DNA from: Pseudopithomyces maydicus
Lineage: Eukaryota > Ascomycota > Dothideomycetes > Pleosporales > Didymosphaeriaceae
Length of the DNA: 64,000 bases
NCBI GenBank assembly: GCA_026873275.1
Contig: JANTUC010000012.1
Location: 764,001-828,000, forward strand
Direction: 5' to 3'
Under the pieces are notes generated by a model that did not search any database, was not told the DNA's origin, and was given only the letters and a program-made list of their open reading frames with translations. Both the position numbers and the translations under genes were made by a program. Positions 45,237 to 56,046 of the stretch are shown here, one piece after another; position 1 is the first letter of the stretch, and each line of letters starts with the position of its first letter.

Positions 45237-46252
45237 GAACTTGGTTGACGTCATTGATGTTGGAGCCCGACTTACGAGAATCGGGGCGCATTGAGAAGCA
45301 TTTTCCGTATCTAGCCTTTTAGAAATTATTTCTTCGCCAATTAGATAGAACATTTGATGGCGAAATTCTTATCATAGCGAATTGTTTCGGTCTGAAGCTT
45401 TGACACCGGACTCTAAGTGGACCAGGTATGCGGGTATCTCCACTGCAAGATTTCCCGGGAACAGATGGCAAGGATATAGAGTAGCATCATTCCCATAGGC
45501 TCAACATATGCTGATAGATCGTTTCATCAAAGTCATGGAATCGGAATTGCCTGCTCGCGGTGAGTTGAAGAACTAAGGATTGTGCTTGCATCGGATATCG
45601 TGTGCTGATGGCAGACACGAACGCCATCTGAGTACTCAACAACTATGGACAGATACGGAAGATTATGAGTACCGTTGACTAGCCTGTGGTAAGCGTTTCA
45701 GAGGTCCGAATGACGAATTAGTTTTCTGACACCATCTTGGCTTTAACGCATCACCTTGGGTCACGCGAGCAAATCTTGGTGAGATGAGAACTCGCAACAA
45801 AGATTGAGCGGAATTCTGGGGCTGTAGCTCGAACCATACCAACTCGCAGGGTTAGGGTTCCTAGTTTAGAGATCCAAGCTCGTAGATCAGGATGCGTGGC
45901 ACGGTGAACCAACTATTAATGTTCCCAGATGGGACTCGCAATGGCGCTACTGGAAGACTTTCCGTACCTGGGCTTTCTAGTGACGCTTGCGGCTTGTCTC
46001 GGGGGAGACAATAAACGGAAGGAGATGGCTAGGTGTACGGTATAGCAGTTCCCGTGACTAATTCCAAACTACCTAGGCACTAGGCAAGTAGTGCCTGACT
46101 ACATAAAAACCCCGAGAAAGAGGCGTAAGAATATCTCTAACTAGAGTATGAGCTTACGCGTAAATCTGGATAGGCGCGGGAAGTTCGTTTAGTGGCCCTA
46201 CCTAGGTTGTTGCCATTCAGATGAAGTAGAATATCATCTTCAGGGACTGTAA

Positions 46253-46289
46253 ATCTCTAGAATATCAATCTCTAGAATATCAATCTCTA
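46253..46289. repeat. 15-bp tandem repeat (ATCTCTAGAATATCA)
   Basis: Two perfect units and a partial third, read directly. Confidence 0.85.
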
Positions 46290-47432
46290 CTGTAAGTAAG
46301 ACTTTTCTTGGAGCATGGAGTGGCTGCTATAGAAGCATGCATCTCCTGGGTATCCTCTCTCCACATTCCTTCCTCCTCTGGCGCGTACAGCAAAAGAGTG
46401 GGCTACAAGATACGCCAGCATGACCAGAGTTACGCTTCTCCACAAGGGGACCCTGGAACATGACAATTGTAGTTACAGTGGTTTATTACCCGCCGTTGCA
46501 TCTGACCGTCATGTCGCCTGGGCCAACAACACTGCCGGCGGCAGCTAATACATGCATGCTCCCGCCTTCTTATTCTTATTTTCAGCCGCATCTGGATCTG
46601 CGGTTGTACTATGCGGGCTGTGCTAACCTCATTACGTATCGCAGGCAGATCTCTCTCCTTCATGAACGATTTCGGTAAATGACCAAACTGACCGCTACTG
46701 GCGCCCGATTTAGAAACGACGAAGAACAGCAGTACCAGCCAACTTGCTCAGAATGCCGTTCTATGTTAGCTACTATCGCTGTGCATGGAAGTTGCTGCAC
46801 ATGACTGCTTGTAGGGCATACCAGGCCAAGTCGGCTGCATTGGGCTAATTGGATTAATCAGTGTACAGTAGACCATTCCTCGTAACCCGCCTGCGGCGGT
46901 TAAGCCAGACCGGCTGTGCATGGCACGTGTTTGACACGGTTCCAAGGTTCCAATTCCAAAGTCCCCAGGCGAAATAGGCCATCAGATCGCTGCTTACATG
47001 ATAGCTACGGTGGACACGGCTGGCGCCGAGGGGCCTTGCAGCGTGCAGACCCTGTCACGGGTAGCGTTTTGCAAAAGAGTTGGATCGCTCACGATTCAAA
47101 TAGTGTTTTTCGATCCCGGGCCATGGACAATTATCGAGGGCAGGGAATTCTTGATAGGGCTTAATATTTGTATGTGTAGTACTCGGAAGGATCGTTCGGG
47201 GACCGGTAGCGCTAGTTCCAAGCGACGTCTGTGAAGGCTAAGGAGGGCTTATGTAGACAGGGCTGATGAGGCTCTGCACTGGAGATATGCAACAAAACGT
47301 CACTGTGCGCGGCGTGCCGCGGTGTAATGGTCTAACGGTGTTGTGGTCTAACGGTGCGCTGAGTGTTGCGCTGGGTGACGAACATGGGCGCTCGTAGACA
47401 CGGAGCAAGCAGTGTCTCCAAGCTGCCAGAGA

Positions 47433-47524
47433 GCATACAGGCAGGCATACAGACATACAGGCATACAGGCATACAGGCATACAGGCATCCAGGCATTCAG
47501 GCATAGGTACAGACATCCAGGCAT
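47433..47524. repeat. GCATACAG minisatellite
   Basis: About eleven imperfect 8-bp units (GCATACAG with AGACATACAG, GCATCCAG and GCATTCAG variants). Confidence 0.9.
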
Positions 47525-47662
47525 GCAATGCGAGGCGCCACCATCGACGATCTCATCTGGAAGTGCTTCGTAATTTAGCTTTTATCCAAGTCAAGCGAAG
47601 CGACGACCAGGGCGCTCGGGATTTGACTGCGGGGAATACGACAGCAGCGGTGTGTGTCCCAA

Positions 47663-47735
47663 TGCTGCTGCTGCTGTTGCTGCTGCTGGTAGTGGTGGTG
47701 GTAGTCGTGGTCGTAGTGCTGTTGCTGCTGCTGCC
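47663..47735. repeat. CTG/GTG trinucleotide tract
   Basis: CTG runs flank a GTG/GTC-rich middle; a simple-sequence repeat outside any supported gene. Confidence 0.85.
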
Positions 47736-48795
47736 ACCGTCACCGCCTGGTACGAAGAAGCTCCACGCAGCTCCTACGACGCACAATGGACAGCTCGAGA
47801 CGTCCAACTGCGCAGGGTTTGGGCTGGCGTCTTTCGGCGCTCGCAAGCTTATGCACCGAATATTCTAGAAGGATCCTTAGTCTCATGCGCCATCCCAGCC
47901 GTGGTCGGCCGGGATTCGGTTCCTCAGATGGTGCCCTCAACGGTGAGGCATTGCGCTGGGGAGGAGTCACGAACTGTGGGAACCAGCGCCAGCACCAGCG
48001 CCAGACCGGACGCGGAGCTTCAATGTGGGCTACGACACAGGCTACGACCTTAGGCCTATGCAGAAGTGCTCCTAGAGTTGAGCCTCATTCCCGGGGGTGG
48101 AGACGCTACCGCAGCATTCCTTAGTTCCTCAGTGTCTCTCTGGCTGGCCGGTGGGTGTCTGCTCGCAGGCGGCGGATTTGATGCGGTACACGCATGGCTT
48201 CACGGGGCAATGGGCTCGATCGTCGATCGAGCTTCGCGACACTGCTTTATACTGTGTGCACGATGCCCTGTGCCGCCTCTTGATTGCCGTGCGGCGTCGG
48301 GTAGTACGCATGGCCGCTGGGCTGGTGGTCGGAATCCAAGACACGGCATCGCTTGCTTCCCCAGCATCCTGCCCATGCACATGGAGCCTGGTCGCATCAC
48401 TCAGACCCTCGACCGGGGTTTGCTCGAGCGCGCGAATGGGATGCCTACCGCGCCCTCTTGCGCCAGCCTCGGGGAGCGCCGAGATCAACGGAATCCGAAA
48501 ACCACAAACCGCTCTGCGCTCAGCACACGTCATGATCTAAGCTCCAGAGCATGCGCCACTAGCTATCAACCTTCTGACAAGCTGCCACTGCCAAAGTGAC
48601 ATATCCAGGCCCTTCTGCCGCTCGAGACGTGCTTTTCTGAGGAGCTGGTGCAGCCCGATATAACTTCAAGCCCACCACGAGACAGAGCCGCGCTAATAGC
48701 AAAACGAGCGCTGCACCCCGACCCTCATACCCATACCATACCTACACTCGTCCACAGCGAGCTGCAACTTGCATCTTGCCTCCACAGTCCTCGCC

Positions 48796-49955
48796 ATGCA
48801 TGCCATAGACGCCGACGCCTGGCGAGACGTGAGCGATTCGCAGGACAGGAAGAAGATTCAGAATCGATTAGCACAGCGACGACGCCGTAAGTCAAAGTCA
48901 TGGTAACCAACCCCACCTGTCAGCGCAAAGCTGATCATTCCAGGCCAGCGTTTAAAGATGACAGAAGGGGCTATGGAGGAGGGTACATCTACTCAACCAC
49001 CCAGTCTTACCATGAGTGAGTCGAGTACGAGGTCCGTCGTCACCTCTCTACACTCGTTTCCAAGTCACCCACTCACAATGTGGCCCAGTCCTCACTCACC
49101 CTTGGAAGCCGCCAAACCAGACCAGCAACAGCACGAGCAGTGGACCATGCAGGACGGCGACCGCTTCTTCATGTCGCCCGACCTGGACCTGGATGCCCTC
49201 GTCGACCCTTCCCTCTTCCCCAACAACTCACCCGACGCCTACCCGTTCCCCATGTCAGACTTTAACAACTTCATGGCCTCCTCCAACCCTTCGCCAGCAT
49301 CACATCACCAAGCAAAATCCATAGCAGAGAGCTACGTCACACCGAGTTCCATCTCGCAGGCCAGCATACAGGCATTCCCCTCCGCCGAAGGCCTCCAAGA
49401 TGCTCACAAACGCATTGCAAGGATGCGGGAGAATCTGGCTGGCCCCCTATCCAACCAACCTCGAATCAGGCCGACGGTGTACGTTTCAACCACATATTCA
49501 AAGCCATGACCGCTGCCGGATTCAACAACTTTGACGAAATGGCCACAGCCTACTACACAACTGACTTTGCCCGCTCCTCAGCAGCATACGACATGCAACG
49601 GCAGAGCCGGTTGCGTCATCTACGGACTTTCTTATCATCAGTAAAATCAAACGCCCAATCATGGGGTGCCCGCGAACGCCGTGGTTGGACCGAGGAAATC
49701 GTGGCGGCTGCCGAAGAGTTCCTCACCATCGAAGTCCAGCGGCTCTTGGAAGCCATGCGCAACGGCAACGTCGACGGCATGAAAGAGATGGAGAGCAGCC
49801 CCCAGGCCCAGGCCGCTTTCTTCCAAGAACTCCTTCCCGATCTATGGTCACTTTTGACGCAGATCGTGGCAACATCGGGCCTCGAGCAACCGTACTCGTC
49901 AAAGGTGGTGCTTTCGGCGGTGCAGGTGCTGATCGGATTTGGTCCCATGTGCTAG
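48796..49955 (+). CDS. bZIP-type transcription factor, with one apparent 1-nt frame break
   Basis: Exons 48796-48886 and 48944-49955 (intron 57 nt, GTAAGT donor). The basic region DRKKIQNRLAQRRRRQRLK is at residues about 18-36 and is split by the intron. It carries the NxxAQxxxR pattern of AP-1/Yap-like fungal bZIPs (here NRLAQRRRR). No strong leucine zipper follows, as in several fungal bZIPs with a separate C-terminal domain. The middle is Ser/Pro-rich. The C-terminal 150 residues are helical (AAAEEFLTIEVQRLLEAM, QAAFFQELLPDLWSLLTQI). The frame breaks at C5 49443-49447: before it HKRIARMRENLAGP, after it QADGVRFNHIFKAMTAAGF. One added C gives 367 residues. The target genes are unknown. Confidence 0.82.
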
Positions 49956-51579
49956 GGTGACAGTGGGGCCACGCGTCTTTGAGAATGCATGTATTTATGG
50001 GTTGATGATTTTTACGATACGCATGGTATGTATACCGCGTGACGGGTTCTTTCGGGGTCATATTGACAGTACCCAAGGTAAACGGCGTTAATAAGTCTGA
50101 GAACTTGGTTGGATTAAACATTGCGACCTCTTTAGGCGTCGTCAAACAGGATAGTACCTATTGCTAGATGAATGCACAAGGGCACTTGAAATATCAGTAA
50201 ACACGATTAGTACACAGAAAATTTTACAATACCACTCACCAAATTGGTACCCCAAATGACTATTCCCATAATTCTCATAATTTTCAGAGAACAACCGTGA
50301 CGTCACATTTCCATGACAAGCTGACACTATGACAAGATGTCTGATGTGCACTTCTTCGTATCAGACTGCACGAATACTGCAGCTTGTCCGGTGTACCGTG
50401 TCCGCATGCTCCATGGTCATGTTGAAGTTTCCAACATTTGTTAGTTTAGCATTGGGGGCCACCGGCCTGCCGGCCCACGCCATGGCTCCACTTCGGTGAC
50501 TTACAGAAGCCGATCTGGTCATCCGATCCAAGGTCCATATAATTTGCCGGCTCTAGTTTTCCCAGTAATCATACTCTCTTTAAAAGAACACCATGTGCGG
50601 TGTCTTGGATCGAATGCCAAGCCTACTCGATCTCCAAAGTCTCTCTGGATTGTAAAGGACGGGTCTTTGCGTCGAATTGGTTTTGTCTTTTTGTAATAGA
50701 AATGGTGAATCGTTGAAACTACAACGTTACTAGCGAAGGTCAAGATTCTCTGTGAACATCTTTCGATCCTTGATGCACAAAGGAGGACGGGCCTTCGTAA
50801 AATCATGCGCAAGTTTTGGCGTTGAGGAGCAAGTCTTTGAACAGTTCTCGACTTCTTGGGTGACGGCTTGATATGTACCTTCCATTACGGACCCATCGTC
50901 GTGGTCGTACCTGCCGCTGTTGAAGCCCAGCTTCTTAGCTCCTCCATCATACTTCTAGTTGTGTGCTGAAGTCCATTTTCCAGTATAAGCGATTCAAACA
51001 CTAGTCCCGAAAGACGCAAAAGACTGCCTGAACGGGTAGAATTACCGCTCCGCTAGCTACGGTTACGGACTCGACACCTATCGTGACTGTCAGCCTCACA
51101 GGTTCATATTGTTTATTTGTACACTTTAGCTCTATAATCGTCAGATGCATGTTTGCGGCACGATTTCTTCGCGATTCTAAAGGTTGGTAAGAATCAATGG
51201 CTTCTCATAAGTGATGTCATGTTCTGCCAGGCCTTTGTCACTCGAAGGGAAAGAATGCTTACGGGTGAGGATGAAGCGAATATGGATGGTACCTCACTTT
51301 CAAGAACATGCAAAAGTGACCGTACACCACTCTTTCTCACACTGGCGTCTCTTCCAGGCCCTTTGAGTGGGCACAATGTCTTACAACCGAAATGCCGCCT
51401 AGGTATGGATAATCCAATATCGATAGCGAGACTTTCCATTGCAGCAGAAAGCTCAGCATGTCCACAACCCGGAACCTGTACTACCCTTGACACCTTAACA
51501 TGGGCCATGGTCTATTCGTGATGATGTATTGACACAGCCCAAATTTAACTCAAGAGACCAATAATCTTTATGAGATCGA
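49956..51579. other. Intergenic, 1.6 kb
   Basis: 3' flanks of two converging genes. Short open frames on both strands have no recognisable domain. Nothing specific is seen. Confidence 0.4.
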
Positions 51580-53452
51580 TCAAGTCGCCCATTGCTCGCG
51601 AACCTCTGCCAGAACCTTGTCTGTCCGCCACCCTATCATCTTCTGTAGACTATCCAAGTACTCAACACACGCCTCCTGTTCTACCTTGTCGACTATGTAC
51701 GCCCCGCAGGCGCTCAGAATGTGCGATCCTTGGAACATGACATTGCTACAATGGCTGTTGCTGACACCGTAGCCGATGATGATCCGGATGTGCTTCCTTA
51801 TTGCCGCGTCTGTAGACTTACGTGCTCTTACTCCAGCGAACCCGACAAGAGATGCATTCGGCGAATATATCGTGAGCAGTATCTTGCAAAGATGGTAGTA
51901 TTGCAAGCCAATTGCAACGACCCCTTGCGGAGTTGGAAGAACGGGCCATGTGCCGTCAAAAGAATCGCCGGCCTTTGGATCCATATACAGGGGGCAAAGG
52001 ACCACGGTTTTGCTTGGTACCATTCTTCCGTGTCAGCATTGAGTTCCGCCCACTTCTCGCGCGTGAGTGAATTGGCTTGATCTACATCTTCGAAGACGTA
52101 TTGAAGTATTATAGCAAACTGATAGACGATGCGATTTGCCCAGGCTTCGTCGTCGTACTCACGGAAGACACACGAATGTTTGTAGTTTTCCAGACTAAGA
52201 TTAAAGGGTTGCTGTCTCGTGAGAGAGACGTAGATATGTTGGCGGAGGGAAACCCAAGATGCGGATTCTCTTAGTCCCCCATCAGCTGCGAATGACGATA
52301 TAGAATTGAGGATGCGGGCTGCCCCAAAATGGTGGCATTGTTCATCGTCTTCTCCTATCTCTTCGTGAAGACGGAGGAGTATCACAGCAACCAGGAAATT
52401 CTCGTCCCAGTGAGCCAGCGGGTCTTCCAGAGCCACAATGAGCGACTGAAGGCACTGGTCCACGTATGGTTGAGAACAATCCTCTTCCAGCTTCATTGTT
52501 AGCCATAAATGTCGAGCGGATACGCCTAGAATAGCGTTCAGGATAACTGGAAAGTGGGCAGCTCGTTTGGGAACCTCGCGGGTGAAATGCCGCCGGGAAT
52601 CGCATACGTCGACCCAGTCGCTACAAGCCACGATGTAATGATGAAACAGACGTGCTTCAAAAGGGTTGTTCACTGGCCAACTGAGAGATAGGGAAGAGTT
52701 GGGAGAGAAAGCAGAGTTGGAAAAAGGCGATATGTGATGAATGTCGTTGGGGCTTTTTCTTGTTGACAGAGATGGCGATGTGTGCTTGTTACCAGGTGAT
52801 AGTACGGACCAATCAATCGAACCACGTACCAGGGTTCCAGAATCCGCTCGTCCAAAACGTACATTGCTCGTGGGGAAGACTTGCGATGAATTGTCGTTGG
52901 TGGCTTCTCGATTAGATGGGGGATGCAAACTCAATACGTCGGAAATAGGGGGAAGGTACGGGGGTTGGGCGTGGTAGTCAATGATGCCGTCGATACCCTG
53001 CGATCCATGCGATTCCGATCTGTGTAATGTCTGCGAAGCGACATCTTGATTAAAGGGCAGAAGAGGGTTGAATGGCCTCCTGGTATCCGACTCTCCATCG
53101 AGAAATTGCTGGAGGGCCGAGTCGGAGCCATCAGATGCCGATTCGGGCTCTGGTCCAGGTTCATCGCCGATGTCTTCTTCGTCACCATCGGTGTTGGGAG
53201 CAATGAATCGTACTGTCGGCCTAATTCAGTAAGACCACTTGGTTCGTGTTGATTGAGACCCACATGAAGCCGGTATTGTTACCCATGTTTGGCCCCCTTC
53301 AAACTCCAACGATTGCTCGGCGCTCCCGACATCTTCCCCAGCATTGAATTTCACCGTGGTGACAGGACGAAAGCGAAACGCATTTCCTCGGATGCAGGGT
53401 TTCTTTCTCTCGTTACAATATTTACACTTCTCTGAACTGCGAAGTTTTACGC
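51580..53452 (-). CDS. ARCA-type fungal transcription factor; 5' end unresolved, one apparent frame break
   Basis: The C-terminal regulatory domain is clear: HHYIVACSDWVDVCDSRRHF, FPVILNAILGVSARHL, PLAHWDENFLVAVILLRLHEE and, near the end, KVEQEACVEYLDSLQKMIGW. This is the pattern of ARCA-like fungal-specific factors. Upstream, an exon beginning near 53452 or 53436 carries KCKYCNERKKPCIRGNAF, the second half of a zinc-cluster motif; I could not place the first half or the start codon. The junction near 53220-53290 is also uncertain: FEGGQTWVTIPAS must be spliced to TVRFIAPNTDG. The frame breaks at the G5 run 51990-51994, between AKPWSFAP and LYMDPKAGDSF; one added base restores it. Divergent from the Gfo/Idh gene, which it may regulate (inference). 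Confidence 0.75.
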
Positions 53453-53961
53453 CTAATAAGGCTCAGTAAGGGTTTATGTTTGTTTTACGGTCCGGGCAAG
53501 CAGTAGATGGGGTTTAAACAGAAAAAAACACAGTCCGTACATTTGATATGCCTTCACATCCCTACGTCAGCAACGTTTCTTTGTGCGGCCGGCCAAAGGG
53601 GGCAATTGATATGGGAAGGTACGTACCTTTCGCGGCAAGCTGTGCTATTGTAGGTTAGCGCGACGGGAAACAGATGGCATGGGTTCAGGACAGACGAACC
53701 AGCCGCTCCTTTGCCGCATTGTCTGTGTGCAAAATGTGGTGTGAGGATGGATAGAACGATGTTACGTCGAAGTGCGGGAAATAGAACCGCTTTTGTTGGC
53801 GGATCCTAAGGTGGCCAGGGGCTGCAATACCCCGCAATCCGCCTCCGCATTTGCAGCGTGGATCGGGAGTGGGTCGCCAATGACGCTTGGTAGCGACAAG
53901 TCGTATTTACATGTGTACGAGCGATCTAGTTGTAAGTAGATCCCACACCTACAGTAAGGCC

Positions 53962-53993
53962 GGGGGAGGGGAGGGGGAGGGGGAGGGGAGGGG
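53962..53993 (+). other. G-quadruplex-capable G tract
   Basis: Six runs of four or five G, each separated by one A, within 32 nt. Such sequences fold into G-quadruplexes in vitro; a role here is not shown. Confidence 0.7.
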
Positions 53994-54296
53994 ACTCTGA
54001 TAGAAATGAGAACTCAGCCTAGTATTTGCTTTCGACAGTCTCGAGCGTGACGTCCAACTAGCAAGCATTATGATGGGGAAGGGGGCACAGACACCAAGTC
54101 TCGCTGAATGCCCGGGTGCTGGATGCCCGGATTTGTGCTCACTCGTATCATGTAGTGGCGGAAGAGTCTGCCTGATCTGGTCGTGGAGCCAACGTATTCG
54201 CGTCGGGGAAATTTGCCATACCGGTTACAGATCTCAGCCTAGGCCGACCCATTTAAACCGACGTAATTAGTTCTGCGGTATCCATATATACTTGCA

Positions 54297-54329
54297 AAAA
54301 CCTCCTCCGAAGTCGAAAACCTCCTCCGA
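54297..54329 (+). repeat. Direct repeat AAAACCTCCTCCGA x2
   Basis: Two identical 14-mers with a 19-nt period, upstream of the Gfo/Idh gene; possibly a tandem regulator-binding site. Confidence 0.6.
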
Positions 54330-54507
54330 GACAAATTTTCACCCATCGACATTCTACATTGATGGTATCACTCGGGATGCGCGGAAAACCACCTAGTATA
54401 GTTTCCACATATATAAAAATGAGAACTTCATGCCACAACACTCACCTTATCAAACATTTTTTCTGCGACTTACAGATTTATTTGAGTCTTTGAGATTGCG
54501 CTTCAAA

Positions 54508-55754
54508 ATGAGTCCTCGCAAACTCCAAGTTGCTGCTGCAGGGTTAGGCCGTATGGGCCACCGCCACGCATTGAACTTCCTCAACCGAACATCTCGCGCC
54601 GAACTCGTCGCTGCATTTTCTCCCGACCCTAAAGAACATGAATGGGCGCGTGAAAATCTTGAACCCTACGGCGTGACGCTGTATTCGGACTATGACGAGA
54701 TGCTTCAGCAGCAAGGTCTTGAAGCCGTTGTGATCGGGACCGCAACATCAGTCCATGCAGAAGAGGCGATCAAGGCCATGCAGAAGAACCTGCATGTATT
54801 ATGTGAAAAGCCTTTAAGCACGAGTGTCGATGTGTCTCGCCATGTTGTCGAAGAAGCAAAGAAGAGACCGCATCTGAAAGTCATGTGTGGGTTTTCGCGG
54901 CGATTCGATGATAGGTATGTAGCCCTAAGGCATGTTTTTCCTGGGTTTCCCAACAACGTCAATGCCACCGGTACAAGCCCTACTAACCATTGCTCATGTC
55001 TTTAGTTATCAAAGTGCTCACAACAAGATTGAGGGAGGCCATATAGGCCGGCCAACTATTATTCGATCACAGACGTGTGACAAACATGACCCTTCTGGTT
55101 TCTTCGTTGAATATGCCGCTTGGTCTGGTGGAGTATTTGTCGATATGTCTGTTCATGACATCGATCTCACGTTATGGTTCTTTGGAAACCAAGTTCACCC
55201 AAAGTCAATAAGTGCTCATGGATGCATCGCAGTCCAACCAGGGCTTGCGAAATATGGCGATGTTGACAATGCCGTTGGTGTTGTCGAATTTTGGGGTGGT
55301 CAAATTGCATATTACTATTGTTCACGTATGATGGCTCACGGGCAAGAAGGTATAGCCATTTCTTAAAATCCGCTTACTCCTTCCCTACTCTATATCACTG
55401 TTCATTACCATAACAAAGTTTTCTGACTGGACCACAGACGTGACAGAAATTATCGGCACTGAGGGTAAGCTCAGCGTGAATCTCAACCCGCAAAACAATC
55501 TGGTTCAGATATATAGTGGAAAAGGAATTACGAAAGAAGTACCAGCACACTACTATGGACGCTTCGAGATGGCTTTCGTAAAAGAGGCCAACGACTTTAC
55601 TGCCGCTTGTTTGGATGATACACCACTACCAATGCCGCTTGAAAACGCCCTAAAGGCAGTGCAGATTGGAAGTTGGTTGCAGGAAGCTTTGGTGACTGGA
55701 AAACAGATTCATTTCGATATTAATGGAAAGAGAGTCGAAAGGTCAAACTTGTAG
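54508..55754 (+). CDS. Gfo/Idh/MocA family NAD(P)-dependent dehydrogenase
   Basis: Three exons (54508-54914, 55006-55349, 55438-55754; introns 91 and 88 nt, longer than the local norm) give 355 residues in exact frame. The Rossmann start is VAAAGLGRMGHRHALNF. The family motif EKPLSTSVD follows LHVLCEKP at about residue 97. The catalytic region shows FFVEYAAWSGGVFVDMSVHDIDL, whose Asp-His pair is typical of inositol 2-dehydrogenase-like enzymes. The C-terminal sheet domain has TEIIGTEGKLSVNL. Members oxidise sugars or inositols with NAD(P); the substrate here is unknown. A link with the inositol-like transporter at 37.9-39.6 kb is only suggestive. Confidence 0.9.
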
Positions 55755-56046
55755 GATGCCTTCGAAGGGCTGAAAATGTTGCTATTCTGTATGCTAGAGA
55801 TTTAGATTACAGATGATAACGTATGATCTTGGAAGTATAAGATCATATATCCCAACTCGACGCTTATGTAGAGAACACATATTCACAGCCGGCGGAAACT
55901 TCTATGATATACTGATCATTGTTCTATAAATAGCGTATCCGTCGTTCAAAAATCGTGGTATCTGGAGCGCCAGGTTCCAGAGAAAATGCTGGGTTTTACA
56001 GCAGCCTTCAAGTGCTTGGGCAGGTAACCACTGAACTATTGGTCTT

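Larger units (their letters stand above)
45237..48795. other. Gene-poor stretch, 3.6 kb
   Basis: No conserved coding sequence is recognised. It contains a 15-bp tandem repeat (46253-46289), a GCATACAG satellite (47433-47524) and a CTG/GTG trinucleotide tract (47663-47735). The last kilobase is GC-rich and holds the bZIP promoter. Possible relic repeats cannot be ruled out without a search. Confidence 0.45.
53453..54507. promoter_or_regulatory. Divergent region between ARCA factor and dehydrogenase
   Basis: About 1 kb. It probably holds the missing 5' exon of the factor and both promoters. A G-rich tract at 53962-53993 has several G4-G5 runs. A 14-bp direct repeat AAAACCTCCTCCGA occurs at 54297-54310 and 54316-54329, about 180 bp before the dehydrogenase start. 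Confidence 0.5.

Noticed and set aside
45840..45870. GGGTTAGGGTT-like sequence as a telomere relic
   Set aside because: Only about one and a half units, inside ordinary sequence; not enough for a telomeric tract.
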